A stretch of DNA of 59,258 bases from JAZOTM01 sp045657625 (GCA_045657625.1 JAZOTM010000050.1:1-59258); one strand, 5' to 3'; numbered from the stretch's first letter, positions 50,853 to 58,974 are shown. Numbers and translations: made by a program. Notes: generated by a model from the letters alone, not told the origin.

Positions 50853-52139
50853 TCAATACATCTTCATCTGTTCAATCACCCAATCTCCCCAAATGTCATC
50901 ATCTATTACACAATCTGGATATCCATTCTGCTCCCATTTTTCACTATAAGCAGTTGTTCTTATACACAAGACATCTAACGCATTCTCTGTTATATCGTCA
51001 TCTGGATAAATAATTTCCTCAAATATGTCCCATCCAACGATATCAAGTTCAGATTTTGTCCAATAACTATCAAGCTCCTCATCTATCGGGTGGTCAAACC
51101 AACAATTTTTTCTTCTTGCTACAAATGTGCCCATAAGTTTTATAATGTTATAGTATTCTTCATTATCCTCTGCCCACAAAACTTTATAATAAAGATATCT
51201 AGTTAAGATTACATACAAATCCGTCCGTAATTTCATTGCTTCATTCGTTTTCTTATGTTTCCATAAAGATACCGCTTCATCAAATATATCGTGAATAATT
51301 AATTCCCAATAATAATATTGCTTTTCTTCAGGTATCGGACAGTCTAAAAAAAAGAATTTGTTGTTACCAGTACGAACCACTTGTTGCATCAATAAATAAT
51401 CTATCTCTTGCATAACCTCTTTTGACTCAATCATTGTCTTAGCATAATTATGTATCTCCACCAACTCATTTTTGAAATCAAATTTTGCAAGCAATAACAT
51501 ATTTTCGCAAACTAAATCCAATTCCTTTTTATCAATTTCTTGAATAGACACTTGTATCAACTTATGCACTTCAGGAAGTAGCCTACCTTTATCCATAGAT
51601 ATATTATAGGCATCTGGAAACTGTTCACTATGAGTAGCCAATCTTTCTTCAAGTTCTTTTTTCATACGTTCACGGCCGAAGTTGGCATCTATCATTCGAA
51701 TGGTTAACATGAGTAATAATATGATTGTCAAGACAAAAGTAAAAACCATACATATAGAACAATCTATTTTCAAAAAAATCATTAAAATAAACCAAAACAG
51801 TGCATCTGTTAGTGTAGCCAAAATATATACTGACAATGCAGTGAAATTTGTGAACTTTGGACTTATCAATCGATATGTATATGTTTCTTCCCAGTATACT
51901 CTTTTTGATGATGTTGTAAGTGCTGTACTCATGGATAATGTGATGAATGCTACCTGAACTTCTACAAGAAATAACTCTTTTGTCATACTCCTGCTTTCAT
52001 CCAGTGAAGGAAAAAATTGTAACGATAATCCTATCGCTTCATCTATTCCTAATATAACTATGCTTAGCCCCATAACAAGAATAAAAAAAAAGGCAAAATA
52101 TCTATACAAACTATTCGTAAATATTTTTTCTTTTTTCAT
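50853..52139 (-). CDS. Unknown membrane protein, 428 residues
   Basis: Four hydrophobic segments lie in the first 150 residues (about 12-32, 58-75, 100-120 and 125-147), and a charged helical cytoplasmic domain of 270 residues follows, rich in Trp, Tyr and acidic residues towards the end. I recognise no catalytic motif. GAGGTTGT precedes the start. It is more AT-rich than the core genes. Together with the two small genes before it, it forms a minus-strand group. Confidence 0.7.
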   Translation of the reverse strand: MKKEKIFTNSLYRYFAFFFILVMGLSIVILGIDEAIGLSLQFFPSLDESRSMTKELFLVEVQVAFITLSMSTALTTSSKRVYWEETYTYRLISPKFTNFTALSVYILATLTDALFWFILMIFLKIDCSICMVFTFVLTIILLLMLTIRMIDANFGRERMKKELEERLATHSEQFPDAYNISMDKGRLLPEVHKLIQVSIQEIDKKELDLVCENMLLLAKFDFKNELVEIHNYAKTMIESKEVMQEIDYLLMQQVVRTGNNKFFFLDCPIPEEKQYYYWELIIHDIFDEAVSLWKHKKTNEAMKLRTDLYVILTRYLYYKVLWAEDNEEYYNIIKLMGTFVARRKNCWFDHPIDEELDSYWTKSELDIVGWDIFEEIIYPDDDITENALDVLCIRTTAYSEKWEQNGYPDCVIDDDIWGDWVIEQMKMY

Positions 52140-52184
52140 ATATACAACCTCTTTATTTTCCCAATGTCTACCTATCTAGCATCG

Positions 52185-52514
52185 TTATCTGTTTTCTTCT
52201 TCATCATCGACAATTGTCTCGTCTTCAAACACATCTTCTACGGTTACATCATCTTCAAAGACATCCACAACAGATCCATCTTCTTTCTGCACAGAAATCG
52301 TAAATCCAAATCCCAATCCACCAATTGCTGCTGCAATAACTGCCCAAGGTGCTGCTGCAAGGCCAAGCACTCCACCAACAATACCTGCATTTACCGGAAA
52401 GTTTGCCACTTCCTTACCGGCCTTATTTTTGATAACGATTTTATGTACGTTTCCTTCTGCTACCGCCTTTTTTAAGTTTTCGACAATTTCATCAATTGTA
52501 TTTTTATCTGTCAT
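52185..52514 (-). CDS. DUF4342-like protein
   Basis: About 109 residues: an N-terminal helix (IDEIVENLKKAVAEGNV) followed by HKIVIKNKAGKEVANFPVN, a Gly/Ala-rich hydrophobic stretch and an acidic tail of Asp, Glu and Val. This matches DUF4342. The start at 52514 has GGAGG nine bases upstream and overlaps the previous gene by 11 bases, so the two are coupled. Function unknown. Confidence 0.72.
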   Translation of the reverse strand: MTDKNTIDEIVENLKKAVAEGNVHKIVIKNKAGKEVANFPVNAGIVGGVLGLAAAPWAVIAAAIGGLGFGFTISVQKEDGSVVDVFEDDVTVEDVFEDETIVDDEEENR

Positions 52515-52953
52515 ACGTTTCATCCTCCATTAGATTATCTATGTCTCCATCTTCATCCAAATATATAAAATCGCCTACCTGAAAATTCTCAAATTCCAAA
52601 TCTGCTTTCCTAACACGGATTGTCTGCTCATTTCCTTCCTTATCACTTATTTTCACAACAAACATCTCTGCCTCGATTTGGTTAATCTCTACCACCTTGT
52701 AGCCTTTCTCTTCCAGCTGCACTGCAACCTTCTTGTCTTTTGCATTTCCAATCAAAGCTCCCAGGCACATTCCTAAGCACAACCCCAAACTCAATCCGGT
52801 AGTAATATTGTCAAAAACTCCATAACCAAGTGACAAACCTACCGCCATTCCGATACTCATTCCGATAGGCATATATTCCATTTGATATTTGTGATTATCT
52901 ACTACTTTCTTGATTGGTGCATTTTTTCCAATTTCAAACTTATTCTTTTTCAT
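52504..52953 (-). CDS. Glycine-zipper membrane protein
   Basis: A 149-residue protein with two glycine-patterned membrane segments (MPIGMSIGMAVGLSLGYG and GLSLGLCLGMCLGALIG) and a C-terminal beta-type domain of about 70 residues ending in acidic residues. First gene of the pair with the DUF4342-like gene. Family not recognised. Confidence 0.65.
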   Translation of the reverse strand: MKKNKFEIGKNAPIKKVVDNHKYQMEYMPIGMSIGMAVGLSLGYGVFDNITTGLSLGLCLGMCLGALIGNAKDKKVAVQLEEKGYKVVEINQIEAEMFVVKISDKEGNEQTIRVRKADLEFENFQVGDFIYLDEDGDIDNLMEDETYDR

Positions 52954-53172
52954 ATTTCCCCCAAAAAATGATTTGTGAACTCTCTCTTGTCATCATACAA
53001 CAACCATCTATATCTCTGCAATCACTGTTCTGCTCTTATACCAATATTTTGGCTCTGGGCTTACCCTATGATTCAGCAACACCCGGATAAATGGACTAGT
53101 TTTTCTACCCTTATACCAACACAACAGTTCCGGGCCACCACTAACACAGGGAACCGACCGACGAAGCCCGCA

Positions 53173-53199
53173 AGGGCGAAGATGGGACTTGAACCTATT
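53173..53199 (-). other. Possible tRNA 3'-end remnant
   Basis: On the minus strand ATAGG-TTCAAGT-CCCAT would make a T-arm with one mismatch, followed by CTTCGCC where an acceptor strand would be. No 5' half is present. It might mark an old integration site next to plasmid debris, or be chance. Confidence 0.25.
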
Positions 53200-53305
53200 T
53201 CCGACCCCAAAAAACCTAGAAAAATGGAGGATGTAGAGTCGGCTAACTCTGGGGGTCAACCACTTTTTCCAACTCTGAACAACATCTAAATATCTAATAT
53301 TCATT

Positions 53306-53331
53306 TGTCATACAAAAGGAGTCGTATGACA
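53306..53331 (+). promoter_or_regulatory. Inverted repeat around the ribosome binding site of the winged-helix gene
   Basis: TGTCATAC (53306-53313) and GTATGACA (53324-53331) are perfect complements. AAAAGGAG lies in the loop and the ATG is inside the right arm, so the hairpin would control translation, as for plasmid copy-control genes. Confidence 0.6.
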
Positions 53332-53642
53332 AAATCAATCCTCTTGCCATTCTTATTTTAGCGGATATCGTCTACTGGTATCGTCCGACGGAAAAACGAG
53401 ACGAAACCACCTTATCCGTATCCTATTCTAAAAAATTCCACGATGAAAACTTTTTACAACTCATGGAGAAATTCAACATCTCTAAGAAGCAGGCTCGCGA
53501 TGCGCTTATCTTCCTCGAAAATCTTGGCGTAATCAAACATCATTTCAAAAACATCGTCGTTGCCGGTTGGTTCATCAAAGCCATTAAGGAAGGATATCAC
53601 CCCATTAGCAAAGCTCCCCGCAAACGGGATGGATTGAATCCA
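53327..53642 (+). pseudogene. Plasmid-type winged-helix protein, frameshifted
   Basis: Reads INPLAILILADIVYWYRPTE, later FNISKKQARDALIFLENLGV, a winged-helix DNA-binding protein of the kind found on plasmids and conjugative elements. The start codon is one base out of frame with the body: four A where five would restore it. The frame then runs out into the hairpin region. Confidence 0.6.
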
Positions 53643-53751
53643 TCCCGCGCTAACCGCGTAGGTTGGGGTCCCCGAGTTTGTGCGGACGAAGTCTGCGACA
53701 AACTAATACGGGGTATTTCCTTGACGCAACAAGGTGTCGCTTTAGGAAATA
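53625..53751 (+). other. Run of three hairpins, candidate oriT
   Basis: Hairpin 1: 53625-53634 with 53638-53647, 10 bp perfect. Hairpin 2: CCCCG (53670-53674) with CGGGG (53709-53713) outside GTTTGT (53676-53681) with ACAAAC (53698-53703). Hairpin 3: TATTTCCT (53714-53721) with AGGAAATA (53744-53751). They end 28 bases before the mobilisation-like gene, where oriT normally lies in Pre/Mob plasmids. Confidence 0.45.
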
Positions 53752-53778
53752 GCCCGCAACTATGAAAGGAGAATTAAC

Positions 53779-54278
53779 ATGGCAAATTACAGACAGACAA
53801 ACCATAACGGCAGGGTAAATGCCAAGACAGGGAAAGCATATTCCCGTAAACATAATGACAGACAGTATAATGTAACCAAAGCAGAAAACATCAATGATTG
53901 GATATCTCTCAGAATAAAGCTTTGGAAGAAATGGGATTTGAAAGACCGGAGCCAAACAAGGCACCAAACAAATGGAATAATGCAAAGAATCACGAAGCCG
54001 AGGAAAAGCTCAATGCCACAAAAGAGAAACTAGCAAAAGCATCCGCAGAACTTGTAACCGAAGAAATGAAAAATAAGGAAATCTCCGATACCAACATCTT
54101 TGGCCGTCCTCGTAAAATTGAAGTCACCGCCCAGGAATATCGAAGTTGGCAAAAGTCCGCTGAGACCAATATTGAAGCAATAAAGGAGGAGATTACGAAC
54201 GGCGAAAACATAGATAATCTTGTTTCAACAATCGCTGAACAAGCGTCTCAACGAATTGTAGCAAGACGAACACGATAA
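53779..54278 (+). pseudogene. Gutted Pre/Mob-type mobilisation gene
   Basis: The N-terminal 40 residues (HNGRVNAKTGKAYSRKHNDR) resemble plasmid recombination/mobilisation proteins. The frame then shifts near 53895, and a helical C-terminal part follows (EKLNATKEKLAKASAELVTE, GRPRKIEVTAQEYRSW). The catalytic centre of about 200 residues is missing. AAAGGAG precedes the start. Assignment rests on these end motifs only. Confidence 0.5.
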
Positions 54279-54284
54279 AGCTTC

Positions 54285-54314
54285 TTTACAGTATAAAAAA
54301 ATCCGTGTTATACT
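54285..54314 (+). promoter_or_regulatory. Promoter of the 29-residue membrane protein gene
   Basis: TTTACA (54285-54290), 18 bases, TATACT (54309-54314), giving a leader of about 80 bases. Confidence 0.65.
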
Positions 54315-54320
54315 TCACGT

Positions 54321-54394
54321 ACGGGTGCTACCAATACGGTGGCGGTTGGTCCTTCACATCATGAAGGGCCGTGTTGCCCTTCGGAAAGGAGGGC
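54321..54394 (+). promoter_or_regulatory. Structured leader that can hide the ribosome binding site
   Basis: GGTCCTTCA (54348-54356) pairs with TGAAGGGCC (54362-54370), and GCCCTTC (54376-54382) pairs with GGAGGGC (54388-54394), each with one wobble. The second stem includes the AGGAGG (54387-54392) of the micro-gene. Confidence 0.65.
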
Positions 54395-54401
54395 GATGCT
54401 T

Positions 54402-54491
54402 ATGGATATTGAGACAATCATAGCAGTTATTTGCTTGTGTGCGACCTTCTTTTCTCTAGGCGTGGCTTACGGAAAAGATCATAAAAAATAA
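54402..54491 (+). CDS. 29-residue single-helix membrane protein
   Basis: MDIETIIAVICLCATFFSLG followed by a short charged tail (AYGKDHKK): one membrane helix with a positive end. Size, layout, own promoter, folded leader and tight terminator resemble type I toxin genes and holin-like toxins, but no antisense RNA was found and the function is inference. AGGAGG lies nine bases upstream. It stands next to plasmid debris. Confidence 0.65.
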   Translation: MDIETIIAVICLCATFFSLGVAYGKDHKK

Positions 54492-54523
54492 CCGCCTACC
54501 CTGCAAAGTTAGCGGTTATTTTT
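54487..54523 (+). terminator. Terminator of the micro-gene
   Basis: AATAACCGC (54487-54495) pairs with GCGGTTATT (54512-54520), then TTTT; the stop codon is in the stem. Confidence 0.85.
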
Positions 54524-54782
54524 AACTAATAACTACAGAGCCAACCGTCATCGGTGGCACCTTTTTTGTATTTAAATGATAACATCCTGTAACCGTTCTG
54601 TCAAACGCAAGCATCTTTAATGTGGCAAGGGATTGGACCTGGGTCAAAATCTTTCTTATGATGACAGGATTAGTACCTATACTTCCTGCAAGGAAATCGC
54701 TGGTGACTTTATAATCATCCTTAAAGGTCTCCACACAGGTAAAAATATGTAATGCCACTGTAAATCTGCTTGAAATCTGCAT
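54522..54782 (-). pseudogene. Truncated Rrf2-family regulator
   Basis: Starts like Rrf2 regulators (MQISSRFTVALHIF, then GSIGTNPVIIRKILTQ), but after about 50 residues the frame changes to unrelated sequence. The recognition helix is present; the Cys or effector part is absent. Confidence 0.75.
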
Positions 54783-54885
54783 TTTAAAACTCTCCTTACC
54801 ACACTGCAAATACTCTGCGCCGTCACGCAGAGCACTCATATTTCTTTTATCTTATCGCAGCATGGTTGTACATTCAACGATTACA

Positions 54886-55166
54886 TCAAAACTTACCGTT
54901 CTCGTTCTGCCATGTTGACTTGTCAGCCAGTGTCTCCATTACATCCCAGTGCTCTGCGATCTTTCCATCGCCGTCAAATCTGAAGATGTCGAATGCTACA
55001 CAGGTGCTGAAGCTAAATAATCAACAGCTCCTGTAAATGCATCTGCGCCTGTGCCATATGCAAGATTGTGCTGGATATATCCTGGAGCCAGAAGCTCTTT
55101 TGCCTTAGCTGAATCACCTGTTGCGAATGTTCCGATGAGTGCAAGTGCCTTTTCCTTATTTGTCAT
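54886..55166 (-). pseudogene. Internally deleted SnoaL-like protein gene
   Basis: Start TNKEKALALIGTFATGDSAK and APGYIQHNLAYGTGAD to DYLASAPV are intact; the end FRFDGDGKIAEHWDVMETL is also intact, but about 40 codons between are missing and the frame shifts at 55023-55030. SnoaL/NTF2-fold proteins of this type have about 120 residues. The promoter region carries a TACATCA palindrome. Confidence 0.8.
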
Positions 55167-55266
55167 AATGTACCGCCTTTCCGCCACTAGTTATGTGGCA
55201 AACATGATCAACGTGTTTTGTTTTTTTATTTGATGTAACCACCGCGGTTTCATCTGGCAAACTTAA

Positions 55267-55286
55267 TACATCACCTCTTTGATGTA
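55267..55286. promoter_or_regulatory. Inverted repeat upstream of the SnoaL remnant
   Basis: TACATCA (55267-55273) and TGATGTA (55280-55286) form a perfect 7-base inverted repeat, six apart. Further half-sites are at 55231-55237 and 54882-54888. The divergent Rrf2 or another lost regulator could have used it. Confidence 0.45.
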
Positions 55287-55414
55287 ATGTCAATGGTTGC
55301 ATCGAAATTTTTCCAAAAATTATCAGCAGGTGTTTTCCTGCCGATATTTATGCGGTTTGGGATGTTTAATTCCGATATAACTTGCTATCGCATTTCCTCG
55401 CAGATTCTTGTTTG

Positions 55415-56152
55415 TCAGAACAATATTGGAGTATCACCATACATAATAATTCTTATTATTCCAATAACAACAAGATGTGCCGGATAGTAAATATAGAAAA
55501 ACCATTTTAGCCATTTAGCTTTTCCCCGCTGTCCGTCATAACGTTTCATAAGCGGATATACAAGGATAACAAACAATTCTATAATTCCGTGCACTTTATT
55601 TACAAAGAAAAACGACACTACTGCATACAACATAACCCATAGCATCATGATAAGCGTTTGTTTTTTTAGATCACCGCGATGTCTGTGAATGCCTATGATC
55701 GCCAGCACCGCGATACAACTCCAATCCGCAGGAAAAGCACTCCATACAAGTACAAAAATCAGGATATGTTTCAGCACTTTATACCTGAACTCTGAATCCT
55801 GAAGCCACAGTACCAACACTGCTATAAACAATGGGTACATGACGCTCGTCTGATTAAAGATACCTGTTTTAAGCGGAACGAAGTTTATTCCAAAAGCAAA
55901 ACAGTACGCAAAATGCGAGATTACGGCAAATATGCCCAGTCTAAGCAGATACTTTTTTATGTTGTGTGTGTAATGATAGCCCTCTGCGATGAAAAACCAC
56001 ATAATCGGAGCCGTCAGCCTTCCTATAATATGTAACGCAATAGGAAGCGGCTGTGCGGGGAACGATGGATAGAATAAATTGGTAGCATGATCTATCGTCA
56101 TGGCAATAATTGCTATTATTTTAAGATGATTGGAGTTTAATTTCTTTTCCAT
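55415..56152 (-). CDS. TraX family membrane protein
   Basis: A 245-residue protein with about seven membrane helices and the TraX start (LKIIAIIAMTIDHATNLFYP) and GRLTAPIMWFFIAEGYHYT. The F-plasmid TraX acetylates pilin, but chromosomal Firmicute relatives have unknown substrates. It looks intact and lies among remnants. Confidence 0.9.
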   Translation of the reverse strand: MEKKLNSNHLKIIAIIAMTIDHATNLFYPSFPAQPLPIALHIIGRLTAPIMWFFIAEGYHYTHNIKKYLLRLGIFAVISHFAYCFAFGINFVPLKTGIFNQTSVMYPLFIAVLVLWLQDSEFRYKVLKHILIFVLVWSAFPADWSCIAVLAIIGIHRHRGDLKKQTLIMMLWVMLYAVVSFFFVNKVHGIIELFVILVYPLMKRYDGQRGKAKWLKWFFYIYYPAHLVVIGIIRIIMYGDTPILF

Positions 56153-56162
56153 TTTATCCCTT

Positions 56163-56379
56163 TCATAAATTATCCTGGAAGATAATCCTTTTCATATATC
56201 CCAGTTTCTTCAGAATTATAGCAGATACTACTCCCGTCCTATCTTTTCCTGCCCCGCAAAAATACAGGACATTGCACTTCCTCATCGGATAATTTTTCCG
56301 GAAAATCACTTCTGATATAACGCAAGTCTCCTGTTGGCAAAGTGCTTGTATTCAATGTGGATTTTAATAACGAACTCAT
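56163..56379 (-). pseudogene. Internally deleted tyrosine phosphatase gene
   Basis: The start (LLKSTLNTSTLPTGDLRYIR, FPEKLSDEE) and the end with the catalytic CX5R loop (YFCGAGKDRTGVVSAIILKK) are both readable, in different frames. Normal members have about 240 residues, so about 170 are missing between them near 56272. Confidence 0.8.
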
Positions 56380-56468
56380 TTATTTATCCTCTTAGCCTTA
56401 ATACATTAAATTAAAGTTATTTTTCAACTGTAAATACATTTAAATGGTACAGAAACTCCCTAAAGTTT

Positions 56469-56731
56469 TTACCATATAAAAGGAATCACTCGATATTTTA
56501 TCTTTTTCATGTATTCTGCGTAACCCGGCAGGCCTTCGGCTAGCACTTGTTCCTCATTACGCATACGCTTTGCGATAATAGGAAGATATAGAAGCAACAC
56601 TGTCTTTTTGCTCAGGCTGTTCTTCCTGGACGTTCAAGCGCTTCCGTAACAAGTCCGGACTGCGTTTCATCATAATCAAACCGGCCACAAACAAACTTTA
56701 TTATTCCCTGTCCAAATAGTTTTGCATCCAT
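56469..56731 (-). pseudogene. Internally deleted copy of the methyltransferase gene at 58294
   Basis: Keeps the start (MDAKLFGQGIIKFV), a middle block (IMMKRSPDLLRKRLNVQEEQ) and the end (YLPIIAKRMRNEEQVLAEGL to VIPF-I-W), with two gaps relative to the intact gene at 58294-58965. The three blocks are in different frames. Confidence 0.85.
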
Positions 56732-56786
56732 TTTCTCCCCTCCATAGCACGATATCTTCAAAGATAAAATCTCTACGGATTTAATC

Positions 56787-57305
56787 TTATCTAACAATTA
56801 ATTCAAATATTCCTCCGTCAAAATAAATATCATTTCCATATACATCTTTGTAGAAAGACACTTTTTCCGTTCCAACCTGCTCAAATCCTAATGAGTTTAA
56901 CAATTTTATCGACGGTATATTTTTAATTGCTGTTCCTGCGATTAATTTACTAGCTCCGATGTCTTTTAAATACGAAATCACAGATAGCATACTCTCTTTC
57001 GCAAAGCCTTTTCCATGATAATCCGAATGAAAACAGTATCCCATTTCATATGCATCGTCAAACTTGTTAGAAGATATATATCCAATGATTTCATCCTGTA
57101 AACAAACCGCGAAAAATATATGTTCATTCTCATTGGATTCCTGTCCCCATCTTGCAATCCTGTTGGAAACAGAAATATCATCCAATTCCTTTATATTATC
57201 ATACTGAGCATAAGGAGATTTAGCTTCATCCTTCCATATTTTCTGAATAGCCTTCCAGTCACTCTTGTTAACCCGTCTTAACACTAATCGTTCTGTCTCA
57301 ATCAT
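56787..57305 (-). CDS. RimJ/RimL-type GNAT acetyltransferase
   Basis: A 172-residue complete N-acetyltransferase (start ETERLVLRRVNKSDWKAIQK, GYCFHSDYHGKGFAKESM, end SIKLLNSLGFEQVGTEKVSF). No neighbour suggests its substrate. One of the few intact genes in the last 6 kb. Confidence 0.9.
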   Translation of the reverse strand: MIETERLVLRRVNKSDWKAIQKIWKDEAKSPYAQYDNIKELDDISVSNRIARWGQESNENEHIFFAVCLQDEIIGYISSNKFDDAYEMGYCFHSDYHGKGFAKESMLSVISYLKDIGASKLIAGTAIKNIPSIKLLNSLGFEQVGTEKVSFYKDVYGNDIYFDGGIFELIVR

Positions 57306-57355
57306 CAGTTTTTCCTACAAATCTCAATTTGCTTAGCCGTTTAAATTCAAAGTTA

Positions 57356-57442
57356 TCAGTTTCTCTTTGCTTCAGCATAGCGCTCTTTTCCCCACCAGTT
57401 AGGCATAAGTTCTTTTAATGTAATAGTCTCTCTTTTATCCAT
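57356..57442 (-). CDS. 28-residue open frame
   Basis: GAGGAAG precedes an ATG that opens a frame ending in WWGKERYAEAKRN. It might be a real micro-protein, or the two ends of another deleted gene. Family not recognised. Confidence 0.3.
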   Translation of the reverse strand: MDKRETITLKELMPNWWGKERYAEAKRN

Positions 57443-57519
57443 TATTCTTCCTCACAAATTTTCTTGCTCAATTAAATTCAAAGATAAAGATTTCTATAAC
57501 TTTAAATTTATTCCTTTGA

Positions 57520-57942
57520 TTATGTGTATATTACTTTTCTTAATGCTGCTCCAGAATTTTCATTAGGTAAAATCTCAAAGCCCTGCTTTACATAGAATCC
57601 TTCTTTTCCTGATGCAGCAATAAGCTGGATACTTGTTCTTCCTTCTTTTGGAATTCCGTCATTTATGCGTTCTACAAGCTTGTTTATTATAGTTGAACCA
57701 ATACTATTCCCTTGATAATCCGGCCTCACCATAACATCAACTATCGTATAGTACATTCCATCCCCTATGACTCTCCCCATAGCAACAGCATTATCGCCGT
57801 CCTTAGCTACAACACAATAGCAACTATTATTCAAAGCTTTTTCAGACTGCTCTCTGCAAAAGACTGCCCAATCAACAGATGCTCTTAAGCCATGATATGT
57901 TTTCACGTCCGGGACTTCATCATAATAAGTAATATTCCGCAT
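57520..57942 (-). CDS. GNAT acetyltransferase, 140 residues
   Basis: A short GNAT protein with VDVMVRPDYQGNSIGSTIIN (acetyl-CoA loop) and the end GKEGFYVKQGFEILP. AGGAGG precedes ATG 57942 (57945 also possible). The open frame upstream to 58020 runs into a remnant and is not needed. Confidence 0.88.
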   Translation of the reverse strand: MRNITYYDEVPDVKTYHGLRASVDWAVFCREQSEKALNNSCYCVVAKDGDNAVAMGRVIGDGMYYTIVDVMVRPDYQGNSIGSTIINKLVERINDGIPKEGRTSIQLIAASGKEGFYVKQGFEILPNENSGAALRKVIYT

Positions 57943-57998
57943 CATTTCCCTCCTAAATCTAGATTGTGCGATTAACTTCTGATTTTTCATACTATCAA

Positions 57999-58149
57999 TC
58001 ATAATTCTTTTGCAAAGCAAATCGCTCCTTCAAGCTTATCATAAGGCGGATAGTTATCAATCAAAACATATCCGCGTCTTGTGTATAAATGAACTGTTTC
58101 TTCCATCTGTCCATTCGTAATCGATCTTCATAATTCTATTATTATCCAT
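57999..58149 (-). pseudogene. Internally deleted GNAT gene
   Basis: The end (VHLYTRRGYVLIDNYPPYDK, GAICFAKEL then TGA) is a standard GNAT C terminus; the start MDNNRIMKIDYEW directly precedes it with roughly 110 codons missing, in another frame. Confidence 0.7.
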
Positions 58150-58293
58150 GTTTCTTATCCCATTATCCTGATTAGTTTTCTATACTATAAAAATCAAACC
58201 TCTTGCTACATTTAACTGAAATATAATTTACCTCTAAAGATTTGAAGTTATCGAGCTCTTTCTCTAGCAAAATTTTGACAAACAATTTCGGAT

Positions 58294-58965
58294 TTACCAT
58301 ACATAGGGTATAACCTTATATTTTACTTGCTTCTTGTAGTCTGAATATCCTGCAAGTCCTTCTTCAAGTACTTGTTCTTCATTGCTGATACGTTTAGCAA
58401 TTATTGGTATATATACAAGCATGATAACAAAAGAAATAACCGATCCCAATACAAGAGGCATAGATAAAAACAAAAGAAATGTGCTCATGTACATAGGATG
58501 TCTGACAACTCCATAAAGACCGGTGTCTATAACCTTTTGGTTTTCCTGTACCTCAACAGTTCTGGAAAGGTAAGCGTTTTCCCTAAGAACCTCCGCATAA
58601 ATTATATAACCAAGCAAAAACACTGCTGTTGCTGCATATACAATCCAATTTTGTAAAACAATCCAGCCAAATCGAAAATTAAGTCCTGCCACAATAAAAG
58701 CAGCAAGAAACATTACCCCGCTTAGTACGATTACAGTTTTCTGCTCAGACTGTTCTTCTTTAACATTTAGGCGTTTTCGTAACAGCTCCGGTTTTTTCTT
58801 CATCATGACAAATCCCGCAATAATCATGGGCACAAACAAAACTGCTATCAATAGCCATCCATTCCAATATAAAAAAGATCCCGCTGGCAAAAAAAGAAGA
58901 AAACCTACCAGTAGCAACCCAGATATCACTTTTGTAATTGCTTGTGCAAACAATTTGCCATTCAT
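58294..58965 (-). CDS. Isoprenylcysteine carboxyl-methyltransferase-like membrane protein
   Basis: A 223-residue protein with five or six membrane helices and the ICMT/PEMT signature near the C terminus (TGLYGVVRHPMYMS, then RISNEEQVLEEGLAGYSDYK). Bacterial members methylate unknown lipids or thiols. Parent-like copy of the remnant at 56469-56731. The next gene upstream ends nine bases before. Confidence 0.9.
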   Translation of the reverse strand: MNGKLFAQAITKVISGLLLVGFLLFLPAGSFLYWNGWLLIAVLFVPMIIAGFVMMKKKPELLRKRLNVKEEQSEQKTVIVLSGVMFLAAFIVAGLNFRFGWIVLQNWIVYAATAVFLLGYIIYAEVLRENAYLSRTVEVQENQKVIDTGLYGVVRHPMYMSTFLLFLSMPLVLGSVISFVIMLVYIPIIAKRISNEEQVLEEGLAGYSDYKKQVKYKVIPYVW

Positions 58966-58974
58966 ATAATGCTC

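Noticed and set aside
51682..51957. 91-residue plus-strand frame inside the membrane protein gene
   Set aside because: Antisense of a membrane segment; no independent start signals.
53161..53260. Complete tRNA gene
   Set aside because: Only a T-arm-like piece is seen, with one mismatch and no acceptor 5' strand, D-arm or anticodon arm.
53008..53304. 98-residue minus-strand open frame
   Set aside because: No ribosome binding site, mixed composition and no recognisable motif; it overlaps the possible tRNA footprint.
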